Shown piece by piece: positions 17,035-26,233 of a DNA stretch of 64,000 nucleotides. The notes beneath the pieces were generated by a model. The model saw only the letters and a list, made by a program, of their open reading frames with translations, searched no databases and was not told the DNA's origin. The translations under genes and the position numbers were made by a program. Where the stretch lies: contig NZ_JANUGZ010000002.1 of assembly GCF_024753205.1 (NCBI RefSeq), positions 558,001 to 622,000 of the forward strand. The letters are read 5' to 3'. The stretch's first letter is position 1. Each line of letters starts with the position of its first letter. Source of the stretch: Massilia aurea (GTDB taxonomy: Bacteria; Pseudomonadota; Gammaproteobacteria; Burkholderiales; Burkholderiaceae_D).

Positions 17035-19287
17035 ATGACTCTTCGCACCGATTCCCAGCCCGACCTCGCCCTTTGGGGCGGGCTCGAATGCACGGTTAAC
17101 CGCGTACGCGACGACTACTTCAGCCAGATGGACCGCAACGGCCACGCTGGCCGCCTGCAAGATATTGAACGCTTCGCATCGCTGGGCATCCAGGCGATCC
17201 GCTACCCGGTGCTGTGGGAGCGCACGGCGCCCGACGGCATCGACAAGGCCGACTGGTCATGGGCCGACGAACGGCTGCCGGCGCTGCGCGATCTCGGGGT
17301 CAACCCGATCGTCGGCCTGATCCACCACGGCAGCGGCCCCCGTCACACGAGCCTCGTCGATCCCTCCTTCCCCGACCAGCTGGCAGAATACGCCGGCGCC
17401 GTGGCCGCCCGTTATCCGTGGGTCGAGCACTACACGCCCGTCAACGAAATCTGCACCACCGCGCGCTTCTCGGGTCTGGCCGGTGTCTGGTACCCGCATG
17501 GCGGCGACGAAGCCACGTTCATCCGCGCGCTGCTGATCCAGTGCCGCGCGACGGTGCTGTCGATGCGCGCGATCCGCGCCGTCAATCCAAGTGCAAAACT
17601 GGTCCAGACCGACGATCTTTCCAAGACCTACGGCACGCCCGAGATGCAGGACATCGCGAACTACTTCAACGAGCGCCGCTGGCTGGCCTGGGACCTTCTG
17701 TGCGGCATGGTCGATACCGGCCACAAGCTGTGGGACTACCTGCTCGACTCGGGCGCCACGGCCGACGAGCTGCGCTGGTTCCGCGACAACCCGTGCCCGC
17801 CCGACGTGATCGGCGTGAATTATTACGTCACCAGCGAGCGCTGGCTCGACCATCGCCCCGAGCGCTATCCCGAGAGCCACCGCCACATGTACCGGGGCGT
17901 GGCGCACGCCGACATCGAGGCGCCGCGCGCGCTGGCCACGCCCACGCCCGGCATTGCCCCGCTGCTGATGGAAACATGGGAACGTTACGGCATACCGATC
18001 GCGATCACCGAAGCGCACATCGACGCCAACCGCGAAGACCAGCTGCGCTGGCTCGTCGAAATCTGGAACGCCGCCCTCAAGGCGCGCCAGCAGGGCGCCG
18101 ACATCCGCGCGGTCACGGTCTGGGCGCTACTGGGCTCGTTCGACTGGAACAGCCTGGTGACCGCCTGCCACGGCTACTACGAGCCGGGCCCGTTCGACGT
18201 GCGCTCGCCCACGCCCCGCCCCACCGCGCTGGCAACCCTGATGCGCGAACTGGCCAGCAAGCGCGCGCTGTCCAATCCCGTGCTGCAGGGCGAAGGCTGG
18301 TGGCGCCGGCCGGGCCGCTTCTGGTGCAAACCGGTGGCTACCCGCACGGCAGTGGCCGATATCGCCGTGCGCAGCCAGTTCAAGTCAGCGCCCGTGCAGC
18401 CGATCCTGATCACGGGCGCGAGCGGCACGCTGGGCGCGGCCTTCAAGCGCATCTGCGAAGCGCGCAACCTGGCCTGCCACGCACTCACGCGGCAAGAGAT
18501 GGATATTACCGACCCGGCCTCGGTCGACGCGGCAATCGTGCGTTTCAAGCCGTGGGCGATCATCAATGCGGGCGGCTTCGTCCGCGTTGACGACGCCGAA
18601 ACCGACAGCGAGCGCTGCATGCGCGAAAACACGCTGGGCCCGACCGTGCTGGCGCTGGCCTCTATGCGCCATGCGCTGCGCTTCATGACGTTCTCGAGCG
18701 ACCTGGTGTTCGATGGCGCCAAGGGCGCGCCGTATGTCGAATCCGATGCGACCAATCCGCTGGGCGTATACGGCCGCAGCAAACTCGACGCCGAAACCCG
18801 CGTGCTCGATGCCGATCCGCAGGCCCTCGTGATCCGCACCAGCGCATTCTTCGGGCCATGGGACCGGCACAACTTCGTGACCCAGGCGCTGGGCGCGCTG
18901 GCCAATGGCGAACCGTTCCAGGCGGCGGGCGACATGATCGTCTCGCCAACCTATGTGCCGGATCTGGTGAAGGTGGCGCTCGACCTGATGATCGACCGTG
19001 AGCGCGGCATCTGGCACCTGACCAACGGCGACGCGGTGAGCTGGGCCGAACTGGCGCGGCGCGCGTGCGCGGCAGCGGGCATGTCAGCCGATGGCTTGCA
19101 GGAGGTCGCGACCGATGCGGTGGATTATCCGGCGCAGCGGCCGGCATTCAGTGCGCTGGGCAGCGAACGCGCCCTGCTGCTGCCGTCGCTGGACGATGCA
19201 TTGCAGCGCTATGCGCATGCGGTGCAGGAAGCTGCCGGCGGCGCCGGCATTCGGCAGGCCGGAGAAGCGGCGCATTACGCGCGTTGA
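17035..19287 (+). CDS. Fusion of a GH1-like glycosidase and an RmlD-like sugar-nucleotide reductase
   Basis: A 750-aa two-domain protein. Residues 1 to about 415 are a TIM-barrel glycosidase resembling GH1, with IRYPVLWERTAP, the acid/base segment HYTPVNEICTT (Glu near 138) and IAITEAHIDANRE (nucleophile-type Glu near 324). Residues about 458-735 are an RmlD/dTDP-4-dehydrorhamnose reductase-like SDR, with ILITGASGTLGAAFK, FSSDLVFDGAKGAPYVE, and the YxxxK pair in VYGRSKLDAETRVL. Both active sites look intact. A hydrolase joined to a nucleotide-sugar reductase is unusual chemistry; it may serve an exopolysaccharide or cell-surface glycan pathway (inference). It stands alone on the plus strand. 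Confidence 0.85.
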   Translation: MTLRTDSQPDLALWGGLECTVNRVRDDYFSQMDRNGHAGRLQDIERFASLGIQAIRYPVLWERTAPDGIDKADWSWADERLPALRDLGVNPIVGLIHHGSGPRHTSLVDPSFPDQLAEYAGAVAARYPWVEHYTPVNEICTTARFSGLAGVWYPHGGDEATFIRALLIQCRATVLSMRAIRAVNPSAKLVQTDDLSKTYGTPEMQDIANYFNERRWLAWDLLCGMVDTGHKLWDYLLDSGATADELRWFRDNPCPPDVIGVNYYVTSERWLDHRPERYPESHRHMYRGVAHADIEAPRALATPTPGIAPLLMETWERYGIPIAITEAHIDANREDQLRWLVEIWNAALKARQQGADIRAVTVWALLGSFDWNSLVTACHGYYEPGPFDVRSPTPRPTALATLMRELASKRALSNPVLQGEGWWRRPGRFWCKPVATRTAVADIAVRSQFKSAPVQPILITGASGTLGAAFKRICEARNLACHALTRQEMDITDPASVDAAIVRFKPWAIINAGGFVRVDDAETDSERCMRENTLGPTVLALASMRHALRFMTFSSDLVFDGAKGAPYVESDATNPLGVYGRSKLDAETRVLDADPQALVIRTSAFFGPWDRHNFVTQALGALANGEPFQAAGDMIVSPTYVPDLVKVALDLMIDRERGIWHLTNGDAVSWAELARRACAAAGMSADGLQEVATDAVDYPAQRPAFSALGSERALLLPSLDDALQRYAHAVQEAAGGAGIRQAGEAAHYAR

Positions 19288-19305
19288 GGCTGTCGGCTTG
19301 ATGCC

Positions 19306-19444
19306 GCTGCCAACCATCACCGCGTGGACGGCGTAGGGTGGACGGGTCTCCCGTCCACGCGGCGATCGTTACCGGTGCCGCTTTCGTGCCGGATGATCTG
19401 GCTGCCAACCATCACCGCGTGGACGGCGTAGCCGTCCACCCTAC
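19306..19444. repeat. Direct and inverted intergenic repeats
   Basis: A perfect 31-bp direct repeat occurs at 19306-19336 and 19401-19431. Between and after the copies, GTAGGGTGGACGG and CCGTCCACCCTAC arms form inverted repeats. The block fills the space between the GH1/RmlD fusion and convergent msbA. GTAGGGTGG-type elements are common dispersed repeats in proteobacteria. It may also work as a bidirectional terminator. Confidence 0.7.
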
Positions 19445-19475
19445 GGGGAACTCGCCGCACGGACGGCGCAGCAGG

Positions 19476-21209
19476 CTAGACTGCCTGTTTCTTCTCGGCC
19501 GTGAACTGCAGATAGTACAAATTCGCGTACATGCCCTTCATGGCCAGCAGTTCGTCGTGCGTGCCCTGCTCCACGATGCGCCCTGCTTCCATCACCACGA
19601 TGCGGTCGGCCCGCTCGATCGTCGATAGGCGGTGTGCGATCACGATCGTAGTGCGCCCGGCCATCAGCGTGTCGAGCGCCGACTGCACCGCGCGTTCACT
19701 CTCGTTGTCGAGCGCCGATGTCGCTTCATCCAGGATCAGGAGCGGCGCATCCTTGTAGATCGCGCGCGCGATCGCCACGCGCTGGCGCTGGCCGCCCGAC
19801 AGGCGCGAGCCGTTTTCGCCGATGCGCGTGTCGATGCCATCCGGCAGGCGCGCCACGACGTCCGTCAGGTGCGCCGCGCGGATCGCGCCGGCCAGGCGTT
19901 CTTGGTCGATGTGCTCGGCCCCGTAGGCGATGTTGGCCCCCAGCGTGTCGTCGAACAGCACGACATTCTGGCTCACCATCGCCAGCTGGCTGCGCAGCGA
20001 TGCGAGCTTGATGTCGGTGTATGGCACACCGTCGAGCAGCACGCGCCCTGCTTGCGGATCATAAAAACGTGTGACCAGGTTCACGAAGGTCGACTTGCCG
20101 CCACCCGAGACCCCCACCAGCGCCACGGTTTGCCCCGGCAACACCTCGAGCGAGACATCGTCGAGCGCCGGACCAGCCGCATTCGGGTACTGGAACGTGA
20201 CCCGTTCGAACACCAGGTGGCCGTTGGCGCGGCCCAGTTCACGGCTGCCGGTATCGAGTTCGGGCTCGGCGTCGATGATGCCGAATACCGTCTCGGCGGC
20301 CGACATCCCGCGCTGCATCGGGCCGTTCACTTCAGCCAGGGACTTGAGCGGCGTGAGCAGCATCAGCATCATGGTGACGAACTGCGTGAATTCGCCGACC
20401 GTCATGTCGGCCTGCATCGCCAGCACGACCACCAGCGACAGCGCCAGCGAGGTCGCGATCTGCGTGATGGGCGTGGTGGCGGCAAACGCCACCGTCATGC
20501 GCTGCGAAAAGCCGCGCAGCGCGACGCTGCGCTGATGGAAGCGGCGGCGCTCGTAGGCTTCGCCGGCAAACACGCGGATCACCTGATGGCCGCGCGCAGC
20601 CTCTTCAACCACGCCGGTCATCTCGGCAGTCACGCGCTGGCTTTCGCGATTCAGGTTGCGCAGGCGCTTGGTGGTCGTGCGCACGATGACGGCGGTCAGC
20701 GGGATCACGACGATGGCGATCAGCGTGAGCTTCCAGTTCAGGTACAGCAGGCTGCCGAGCAAACCGATCACGACCAGCACGTCGCGCACGCAGGCGACGA
20801 ACACCGACTGGATCATGTCGACGACCTGGCGCACGTCGTTGACGACCGTGTTGATGATCTTGCCGGTGCTCTCATCCTGATAGCGTGCGACCGGCAGGCG
20901 CAGCACGCGCTCGAAGGCCATCGCGCGCATGTCGTTGAGCACGCGCGAGAGCACCCAGTTGTTGAAGTAGGCGGTACCAAAGGTGCCGATCCCGCGCAGC
21001 ACGAAGATCGATACCAGCACGGCAGGAATCAGCCACAGGCTGAACGAGACGCGCTCTTCGAAGCCGCGGTCGAACAGCAGCTGCATTGCCTTGGCCAGCA
21101 GGGGCTGCGTCGCGGCGGTGATCGCCATCGACAGCAGCGCCAGCGCCGCGCGCGATTTATAGGGTTTGACGAGCGCCAGCAGGCGTTTGACGATGACGTT
21201 GGTTTCCAC
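19476..21209 (-). CDS. msbA: Lipid A export ABC transporter, permease/ATP-binding protein
   Basis: A 577-aa half-transporter that flips lipid A-core across the inner membrane. The N-terminal domain has six transmembrane helices (about residues 15-300). The ATPase domain shows Walker A GVSGGGKST (about 364-372), signature LSGGQRQRVAIARA (about 470) and Walker B LLILDEATSALD (about 489). The NAMQ-like motif typical of MsbA and the lack of a peptidase domain favour MsbA over generic exporters. It is the last gene of an LPS set (O-antigen ligase, GT9, msbA) transcribed leftward, which supports the assignment. Confidence 0.9.
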   Translation of the reverse strand: METNVIVKRLLALVKPYKSRAALALLSMAITAATQPLLAKAMQLLFDRGFEERVSFSLWLIPAVLVSIFVLRGIGTFGTAYFNNWVLSRVLNDMRAMAFERVLRLPVARYQDESTGKIINTVVNDVRQVVDMIQSVFVACVRDVLVVIGLLGSLLYLNWKLTLIAIVVIPLTAVIVRTTTKRLRNLNRESQRVTAEMTGVVEEAARGHQVIRVFAGEAYERRRFHQRSVALRGFSQRMTVAFAATTPITQIATSLALSLVVVLAMQADMTVGEFTQFVTMMLMLLTPLKSLAEVNGPMQRGMSAAETVFGIIDAEPELDTGSRELGRANGHLVFERVTFQYPNAAGPALDDVSLEVLPGQTVALVGVSGGGKSTFVNLVTRFYDPQAGRVLLDGVPYTDIKLASLRSQLAMVSQNVVLFDDTLGANIAYGAEHIDQERLAGAIRAAHLTDVVARLPDGIDTRIGENGSRLSGGQRQRVAIARAIYKDAPLLILDEATSALDNESERAVQSALDTLMAGRTTIVIAHRLSTIERADRIVVMEAGRIVEQGTHDELLAMKGMYANLYYLQFTAEKKQAV

Positions 21210-21227
21210 GTTGTGGCCTGATTGTCT

Positions 21228-22244
21228 TTAGGTTCGTACCCAGGCGCGCAGGCGTGCGGCCACGTCTGACGGCGCGATCGACGCCATGCAGATGCAGGTC
21301 GCCGTGTCCTTGCAGCCGGCACAGGGGCGGTCGGCGCACAGCACTTCAGCGCGCGTTCCGAGCGGGCCCCAGCGGCCAGGGTCGAGCGGTTTGATCGGCG
21401 GGAACAAGCCGAGCGTACGACTGCCCACCGCCGCCGACAGGTGCAGCGGCCCGGTGCTGCTGGCCACCAGGCCATCGCAGCGGCCGATCAGTGCCAGCAG
21501 GCTATCCAGGTCAAGCCGGCCGCAGACGTTCCCCACGTTTGGCAGGGCCAGCAAGTCCGGCGCCTGCTGCGCGATCAGGGCGCCCTCTGCTGCGCTGCCG
21601 GTGACGAACAGGTGGATCTCCGGGTCCGCCGATAATTCGCGCGCCAGCGCCGTGAAGTGACCAAGCGGCCATTCACGCCCACTGCCGTTCGACTTGGGAT
21701 GCAGGATGATGTGGCGCCGCCCGCTCTGCAACAGCGCGTCGACGGCAGGCCGTTGCGGTGCGTCGAGACCGTACAGCGCCGGGATCTCGTCAAGGGCCGG
21801 CACATGGTCGATTCCGAGAGGACGCAGCAGCAAAAAGTTCAGCTGCGCCTCGTGCAGATTCGACTTGACCCGGCTGAAATGGGCCAACCGGTTGCAGGTG
21901 AACCAGTGGTACAGGCGGTGGCTGGTGCCGACCCGCTGCGGCACCCGCGCGCGCCGGGCCGCCGTTGCCAGACGTCGATCGGGGAAGGCGAAGAGTACCG
22001 CGTCGTAGCCGCCCTGTTTGAAGAACGCCTCAGGCTCGCCCGCTTCTTCGATGGTGATCACGCGGTCGAGAAAGCGCGAGTGACGCATCGCCGGCGCCAC
22101 GTAGGCGCGGCACAGCAGGTCAATGCGCGCCTGCGGGAAGCGCGTTTTGAGATAGCCGGCCAGTGGCAGGGTCAGGACGACGTCACCGATGTTGTCGGTG
22201 CGACAGATCAGGATGCGGTCAAGTGGTGGACGCATGGCGATCAT
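21228..22244 (-). CDS. Glycosyltransferase family 9 (heptosyltransferase-like)
   Basis: A 338-aa GT9 protein. The N-terminus RILICRTDNIGDVVLTLP is the family signature; the C-terminal half has HPKSNGSGREWP and LVASSTGPLHLSAAVGSRTLGLF, the nucleotide-sugar site. GT9 enzymes add heptose to the LPS inner core. The C-terminus has a Cys-rich CADRPCAGCKDTATCICM stretch seen in some heptosyltransferases. The start overlaps the O-antigen ligase gene by 26 bases; the ATG at 22235 is an alternative. A frameshifted relic of a paralogue lies at 28003-28187. Confidence 0.88.
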   Translation of the reverse strand: MIAMRPPLDRILICRTDNIGDVVLTLPLAGYLKTRFPQARIDLLCRAYVAPAMRHSRFLDRVITIEEAGEPEAFFKQGGYDAVLFAFPDRRLATAARRARVPQRVGTSHRLYHWFTCNRLAHFSRVKSNLHEAQLNFLLLRPLGIDHVPALDEIPALYGLDAPQRPAVDALLQSGRRHIILHPKSNGSGREWPLGHFTALARELSADPEIHLFVTGSAAEGALIAQQAPDLLALPNVGNVCGRLDLDSLLALIGRCDGLVASSTGPLHLSAAVGSRTLGLFPPIKPLDPGRWGPLGTRAEVLCADRPCAGCKDTATCICMASIAPSDVAARLRAWVRT

Positions 22245-23520
22245 GTGAAGAAATGCGGGTTACCGGCGCTGGCGCCGGCCTGGCGGCGAGGCAGAAGCCG
22301 ACCAGTACACCGACCATGGTGGCGTAAAACACTTTGGTCAGCATCAGCCAGAACATGACGTCGGTCAGCCCGAACACGATGAAGCAGATCACCAGCAGGG
22401 TGCCGGCCAGTGCCGGGGCGGCGGCCGCCGGCGGACCATTGCGCAGGGTACGCATGAAAAACGTGAACGGGGCAGCGTAGATCAGGAGCAGGAAGCTCAG
22501 GTCGAGCAAACCGCCAGTGACCAGTGTATTGAGCACGTCGTTGTGCGGAGTGCTGTAAGTAAGGGCGAGCGACTTCTGCAACCGTCCTTCGCGCTCGAGC
22601 GCCTGCAGCTCGCCGTGGAAGGCATCGCGGCCAACGCCGACCAGCGGATGCTCGGCGATCAACATTGCCGATGCCTTCCACAACTCGAGGCGGATACCGA
22701 CGTTTGTGCTGGCGTCGTTCAGGGTGTTGTAGCGCTCGATGTCGGACACGGCGTCGTTCATCCTGCCCGCCACGCCTGTCTGCGGTGTCATGTAGGCCCC
22801 AACGCAGGCTACCAGGATCAGGCCAACGGTATAGCGGATGGTCTTGCCATGCAGGTGGCTGCCGTATTTGAGCATCGGCCACAGCACCACCAGCAGTCCG
22901 AGCCAGGCGCCGCGCGAACCGGAAAACAATGCCGCCAGCGCGCCGCACAGCAGCCCCACCACGGGCAGCCAGGCTACACGCGTGTTGCGCAAGTCGTTGA
23001 GCGCGCAAAACGACATCACGCCCATGGCCACCGCAATGTCACCAAAGCTGATCGCATGGTGAGTGGCGCCGACCGCGCGCGCTTCGCCAAGCGCGAACCA
23101 CTGGTAGCCGCCAATCAGCGCGGCCCCGATGCTACCGATGCCCATGCCGATCCAGAACATGCGGATATTCGGACGCAGGATGCCGACGAAGCCGATGCAG
23201 CCCAGGGCCAGCAGCAGCCGCGAGGGACCGTCGAGCGTGCCGACGGAATCGCTGAACCAGATCATGCGCAGCAGGGTCACCAGGAAATAACCGCCAAAGG
23301 CCAGTGCGATCCATCGGATCTCGCGCGCATGGGCAGCGTAGAACCTTGCCAGGCCGCGCCGCGCCAGGAAGGCGAGCGACAGCACCACGATCAACAGGGT
23401 CAGGTGTACGCCAAAGCTGGTGGTCAGAACCGATGCGGGGAACAGCAACATGAGCCAGCTCGCCGCATTGCGGGCGCGACCGCCAGCTGGTTCGGGTGTG
23501 TTGTTTTTTTCTGTCATCAT
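22219..23520 (-). CDS. O-antigen ligase / polymerase family membrane protein
   Basis: A 433-aa polytopic protein with about 10-12 hydrophobic segments and a central loop typical of the Wzy_C (O-antigen ligase) family. SGSRGAWLGLLVVLWPML and the periplasmic-loop region HPLVGVGRDAFHGEL with nearby YSTPHNDVLNTLVTGGL are the family blocks, the latter holding the conserved His. In LPS ligases this loop joins O-antigen to lipid A-core. The gene lies upstream of GT9 and msbA, which fits a WaaL role, though a polymerase cannot be excluded. I start at the ATG at 23520; an in-frame extension to 23697 runs through a dnaE relic and is rejected. Confidence 0.85.
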   Translation of the reverse strand: MMTEKNNTPEPAGGRARNAASWLMLLFPASVLTTSFGVHLTLLIVVLSLAFLARRGLARFYAAHAREIRWIALAFGGYFLVTLLRMIWFSDSVGTLDGPSRLLLALGCIGFVGILRPNIRMFWIGMGIGSIGAALIGGYQWFALGEARAVGATHHAISFGDIAVAMGVMSFCALNDLRNTRVAWLPVVGLLCGALAALFSGSRGAWLGLLVVLWPMLKYGSHLHGKTIRYTVGLILVACVGAYMTPQTGVAGRMNDAVSDIERYNTLNDASTNVGIRLELWKASAMLIAEHPLVGVGRDAFHGELQALEREGRLQKSLALTYSTPHNDVLNTLVTGGLLDLSFLLLIYAAPFTFFMRTLRNGPPAAAAPALAGTLLVICFIVFGLTDVMFWLMLTKVFYATMVGVLVGFCLAARPAPAPVTRISSHDRHASTT

Positions 23521-23643
23521 TGAACAAGCACGCGAACCGCGTGTGAAAGAGTGCGCATTATAGACGAAAGCATCCGCAGGCCCGACGAAGCCCTGGCGGT
23601 GCAATGCCCATCCCTGCCCTGCGCTCACTGCGGGTTCAATACT

Positions 23644-23690
23644 GACTGCCACTTCCTTCGCGCCCAGCGACGGCGCCAGCACCACGCAGG
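23644..23690 (-). pseudogene. Echo of the dnaE 3' end
   Basis: Read on the minus strand, 23644-23670 encodes SLGAKEVAV. The intact dnaE ends SLGAKDVAVEY, and 23 of the 27 bases are identical by eye. Upstream similarity fades quickly and the dnaE stop codon is lost. The piece lies just upstream of the O-antigen ligase, while the true dnaE 3' end is 4.5 kb away at 28200. It is too short for certainty but pairs with the GT9 relic next to dnaE. Confidence 0.5.
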
Positions 23691-23739
23691 CGCGCATCGG
23701 CCTGCGTGAACATGCTGCCGTCGGCTGATTGGGCCGGCC

Positions 23740-25344
23740 TTACACGCCCGCCGCCGGCAGCGTCTGCGCAAACTGCGATACGCCGTCAAGATTGAACAGC
23801 TCGACCTTCATCGCCTTGCTGCGCGGATCGATATTGACTTCACCAAAAAACTGGTAGCCGGCAAACGGCGAGGAGTTCTGAATCAGCGGGCTTTTCGAAA
23901 AGACCGCGGTGGGGCCGAAGGTTTTGTCGAGCACGCCCGGACCGAACGCGCCCGCATTCATCGGGCCGGCAACGAATTCCCAGAACGGCGAAAAGTTCGT
24001 GAACCGTGCCTGTGCGGGATCGTAATAGTGCGCGGCGCAGTAATGCACATCGGTGGTGATCCAGACCACGTTCGGGATGGCCTTGATACTGCTGAGCAGG
24101 CGGGCCATTTCGAGTTCGCGCCCCAGCGGCACGCCGTCGTTGCCGTTGGCGATCGCTTCCCATACGTCTTCCCCGCGGGCGTTCTTGCCGTCGCCAACGT
24201 TCAGGCCGATGGGCATGTCGGCGGAGATGACTTTCCACGTTGCGGTCGAGGCTTTCAAGCCGGCGATAAGCCATTCCACCTGCGCACTGCCCAGAAACGC
24301 CGAACTGGCGTCTTCCCCGGTCTGCAGATTCGCGCTGTTCGGACCACGGTAGCTGCGCATGTCCAGGACGAACACGTCGAGCAGCGGGCCGTGCGAGATC
24401 GTGCGATAAATGCGCTGCGGTTCGCTCTGCTTGTAGTAGCGCATGGGCGCATATTCGAGGAACGCGCGCCGGCCGCGCGTCGTGAGCGTGGCAATGCTTT
24501 TTTCGGTATAGCGGGCGTCGCCCGATAAATCCTTGGCGGCGCTGTAGTTGTTCGTGACTTCGTGATCGTCCCATTGCCAGATCTGCGGCACCTGGGCAGC
24601 GAACTTGCGAAAGTTCGCATCCAGCATATTGTAGGCGTGACGGCCACGGTATTCCTTGAGTGTTTCAGCGACCTTGCTGACTTCTTCGGTGACGACATTG
24701 CGCCAGACCTGGCCGTTTTCCGCCGTCACCTGGGCCAGGATCGGCCCATCGGCATAAATCGTGTCGCCGTTGTGGATGAAAAAGTCCGGGTCGCGCAAGC
24801 GCATCGCTTCATAGATTTTCATGCCGCCAAAGTCGGTATTGATGCCCCAGCCCTGACCGCACTGGTCGCCGCTCCAGTGAAACCGCACGGCACGGGCGCC
24901 ATCGGCCGCCGGTGTGGTCCTGAACTGGCCCGAGATGGTTTCGCTCTCGATCTTCGAATTATTGGGATCGACATAGCGCACGCGCACAAACACCGTCTGA
25001 CCGACCGGCAAGCCGCCCAGGTCGACACGGGTCGTGAAATCGGTCGCGTCGGTGGCCGTGGGGCCGACAATGCGGCTGACATTGTTGAAGCGCTCGCTGG
25101 TATCGTATTCGACGATCATCTGTGCAGTGCGGTCGCTGCGGCTCCAGATGATCGCCCGTTGATCGGTGATGTCACCGAACTGTATCCCCGACGGCATCTT
25201 CGGCCGTTCGTTGTCACTGACGCCGATTGCCGCATGGCTGCTGCCGCCGCAGCCCCCGAGCAGCAAGGTGCCGCCCAATGCCGAACTGCCTACCAATGCC
25301 CCGCCCTGGGCCAGGAAAGTGCGACGCGAATGCGATGAAGTCAT
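23740..25344 (-). CDS. phoD: PhoD-type alkaline phosphatase/phosphodiesterase, Tat-exported lipoprotein
   Basis: A 534-aa metallophosphatase. The N-terminus MTSSHSRRTFLAQGG carries a twin-arginine motif and TLLLGGC a lipobox (Cys 32), so it is probably a Tat-exported lipoprotein. An N-terminal fibronectin-like PhoD_N domain (about 45-150) precedes the phosphatase core, with IHNGDTIYADGP, QWDDHEVTNNYS and WITTDVHYCAAHYY as metal-binding segments. It releases phosphate from esters in the periplasm or at the surface. I chose the ATG at 25344 because GGAG lies 6 bases upstream. Confidence 0.9.
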   Translation of the reverse strand: MTSSHSRRTFLAQGGALVGSSALGGTLLLGGCGGSSHAAIGVSDNERPKMPSGIQFGDITDQRAIIWSRSDRTAQMIVEYDTSERFNNVSRIVGPTATDATDFTTRVDLGGLPVGQTVFVRVRYVDPNNSKIESETISGQFRTTPAADGARAVRFHWSGDQCGQGWGINTDFGGMKIYEAMRLRDPDFFIHNGDTIYADGPILAQVTAENGQVWRNVVTEEVSKVAETLKEYRGRHAYNMLDANFRKFAAQVPQIWQWDDHEVTNNYSAAKDLSGDARYTEKSIATLTTRGRRAFLEYAPMRYYKQSEPQRIYRTISHGPLLDVFVLDMRSYRGPNSANLQTGEDASSAFLGSAQVEWLIAGLKASTATWKVISADMPIGLNVGDGKNARGEDVWEAIANGNDGVPLGRELEMARLLSSIKAIPNVVWITTDVHYCAAHYYDPAQARFTNFSPFWEFVAGPMNAGAFGPGVLDKTFGPTAVFSKSPLIQNSSPFAGYQFFGEVNIDPRSKAMKVELFNLDGVSQFAQTLPAAGV

Positions 25345-25422
25345 GCCAGCTCCGTTCATGTAAGAGCCGACAAGCTTATTTTTTCAATATGACGTGGGCA
25401 TGAAATCGTCAACCGGATCGCG

Positions 25423-26121
25423 TCAGTCCCTGTTATCGAGTGTCGGGATGCCGCTCTGACGGTCTGCATACGCCGCCTGGAAGCCGGGACGCTGTTGCCA
25501 GCGCTGCCAGTAGGCATCCAGGAATTCAAAGCGCTCGTCGAGCGGCGTCGCATTCACGGGGTACTTCGAAAACGCGATTGCAGTTGCCAGCGTGATGTCA
25601 GCGAACGTGGGCTCATCACCGCCCAGCAACCAGTGGCGGCCGTCCGCCAGATGCTTGTCGACCAGCGCCGCATGCGCCAGCGCTTCCTTGCGGCAGTGCT
25701 CACCCCAGGCCGCGTTGTTCGTCAGTTCGAGCTTGAAGCCAAGGCCGGTGTGCAGGACATGGAACGCGGTGGTGATGCGGTACAGGATGTGGACCCAGAT
25801 GCGGTCGTCCCACATGGTATCCAGTCCCTGTTCCAGCGGCGTATCGCCCGTGATTTTGCGACCCGGATACGTCTGGTCCAGGTAGCGCACCACGGCAGCG
25901 GTCTCGGAAATGAAGCTGCCGTCAGCCAGCTGGAGCGTCGGCGTTTCGCCCCACGGGTTGGTTTTCAGGTGACGCCAACCGCGCTGTTCACCCGCCGACG
26001 TCATGTCATAGATGATTTCTTCGAACTGGTCTGCAATACCTTTCTCGTGCATGAACAAACGCAGCCGTTGTGGATTGGGGAAGGCGGATGGAGAAGTGAA
26101 TACCTTTAACTTGCTCGTCAT
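25423..26121 (-). CDS. Glutathione S-transferase
   Basis: A 232-aa two-domain GST. The N-terminal thioredoxin-like domain has FTSPSAFPNPQRLRLFMHEKG, NPWGETPTLQLADGSFISET (glutathione-binding, with Ser and Glu contacts) and AVVRYLDQTYPG. The all-helical C-terminal domain has LLGGDEPTFADITLATAIAF, the usual N-capping region. The substrate is unknown. It is divergent from the LysR regulator at 26234 with 112 bases between starts, the classical layout for LysR control. Confidence 0.88.
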   Translation of the reverse strand: MTSKLKVFTSPSAFPNPQRLRLFMHEKGIADQFEEIIYDMTSAGEQRGWRHLKTNPWGETPTLQLADGSFISETAAVVRYLDQTYPGRKITGDTPLEQGLDTMWDDRIWVHILYRITTAFHVLHTGLGFKLELTNNAAWGEHCRKEALAHAALVDKHLADGRHWLLGGDEPTFADITLATAIAFSKYPVNATPLDERFEFLDAYWQRWQQRPGFQAAYADRQSGIPTLDNRD

Positions 26122-26233
26122 TGATTCGTTCCTTGAAATAGTCGACAGTCACGCCAAGACGTCTACTCTAACGGCTTGCTTTTGAGAGATAAATGGCTAA
26201 AAATCACTTCATTTATTACATGCAGGAACAAAC

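Noticed and set aside
22219..23697. Extended start for the O-antigen ligase at 23697
   Set aside because: The extension runs through the dnaE echo and lacks a membrane-protein N-terminus; the ATG at 23520 gives a normal product.
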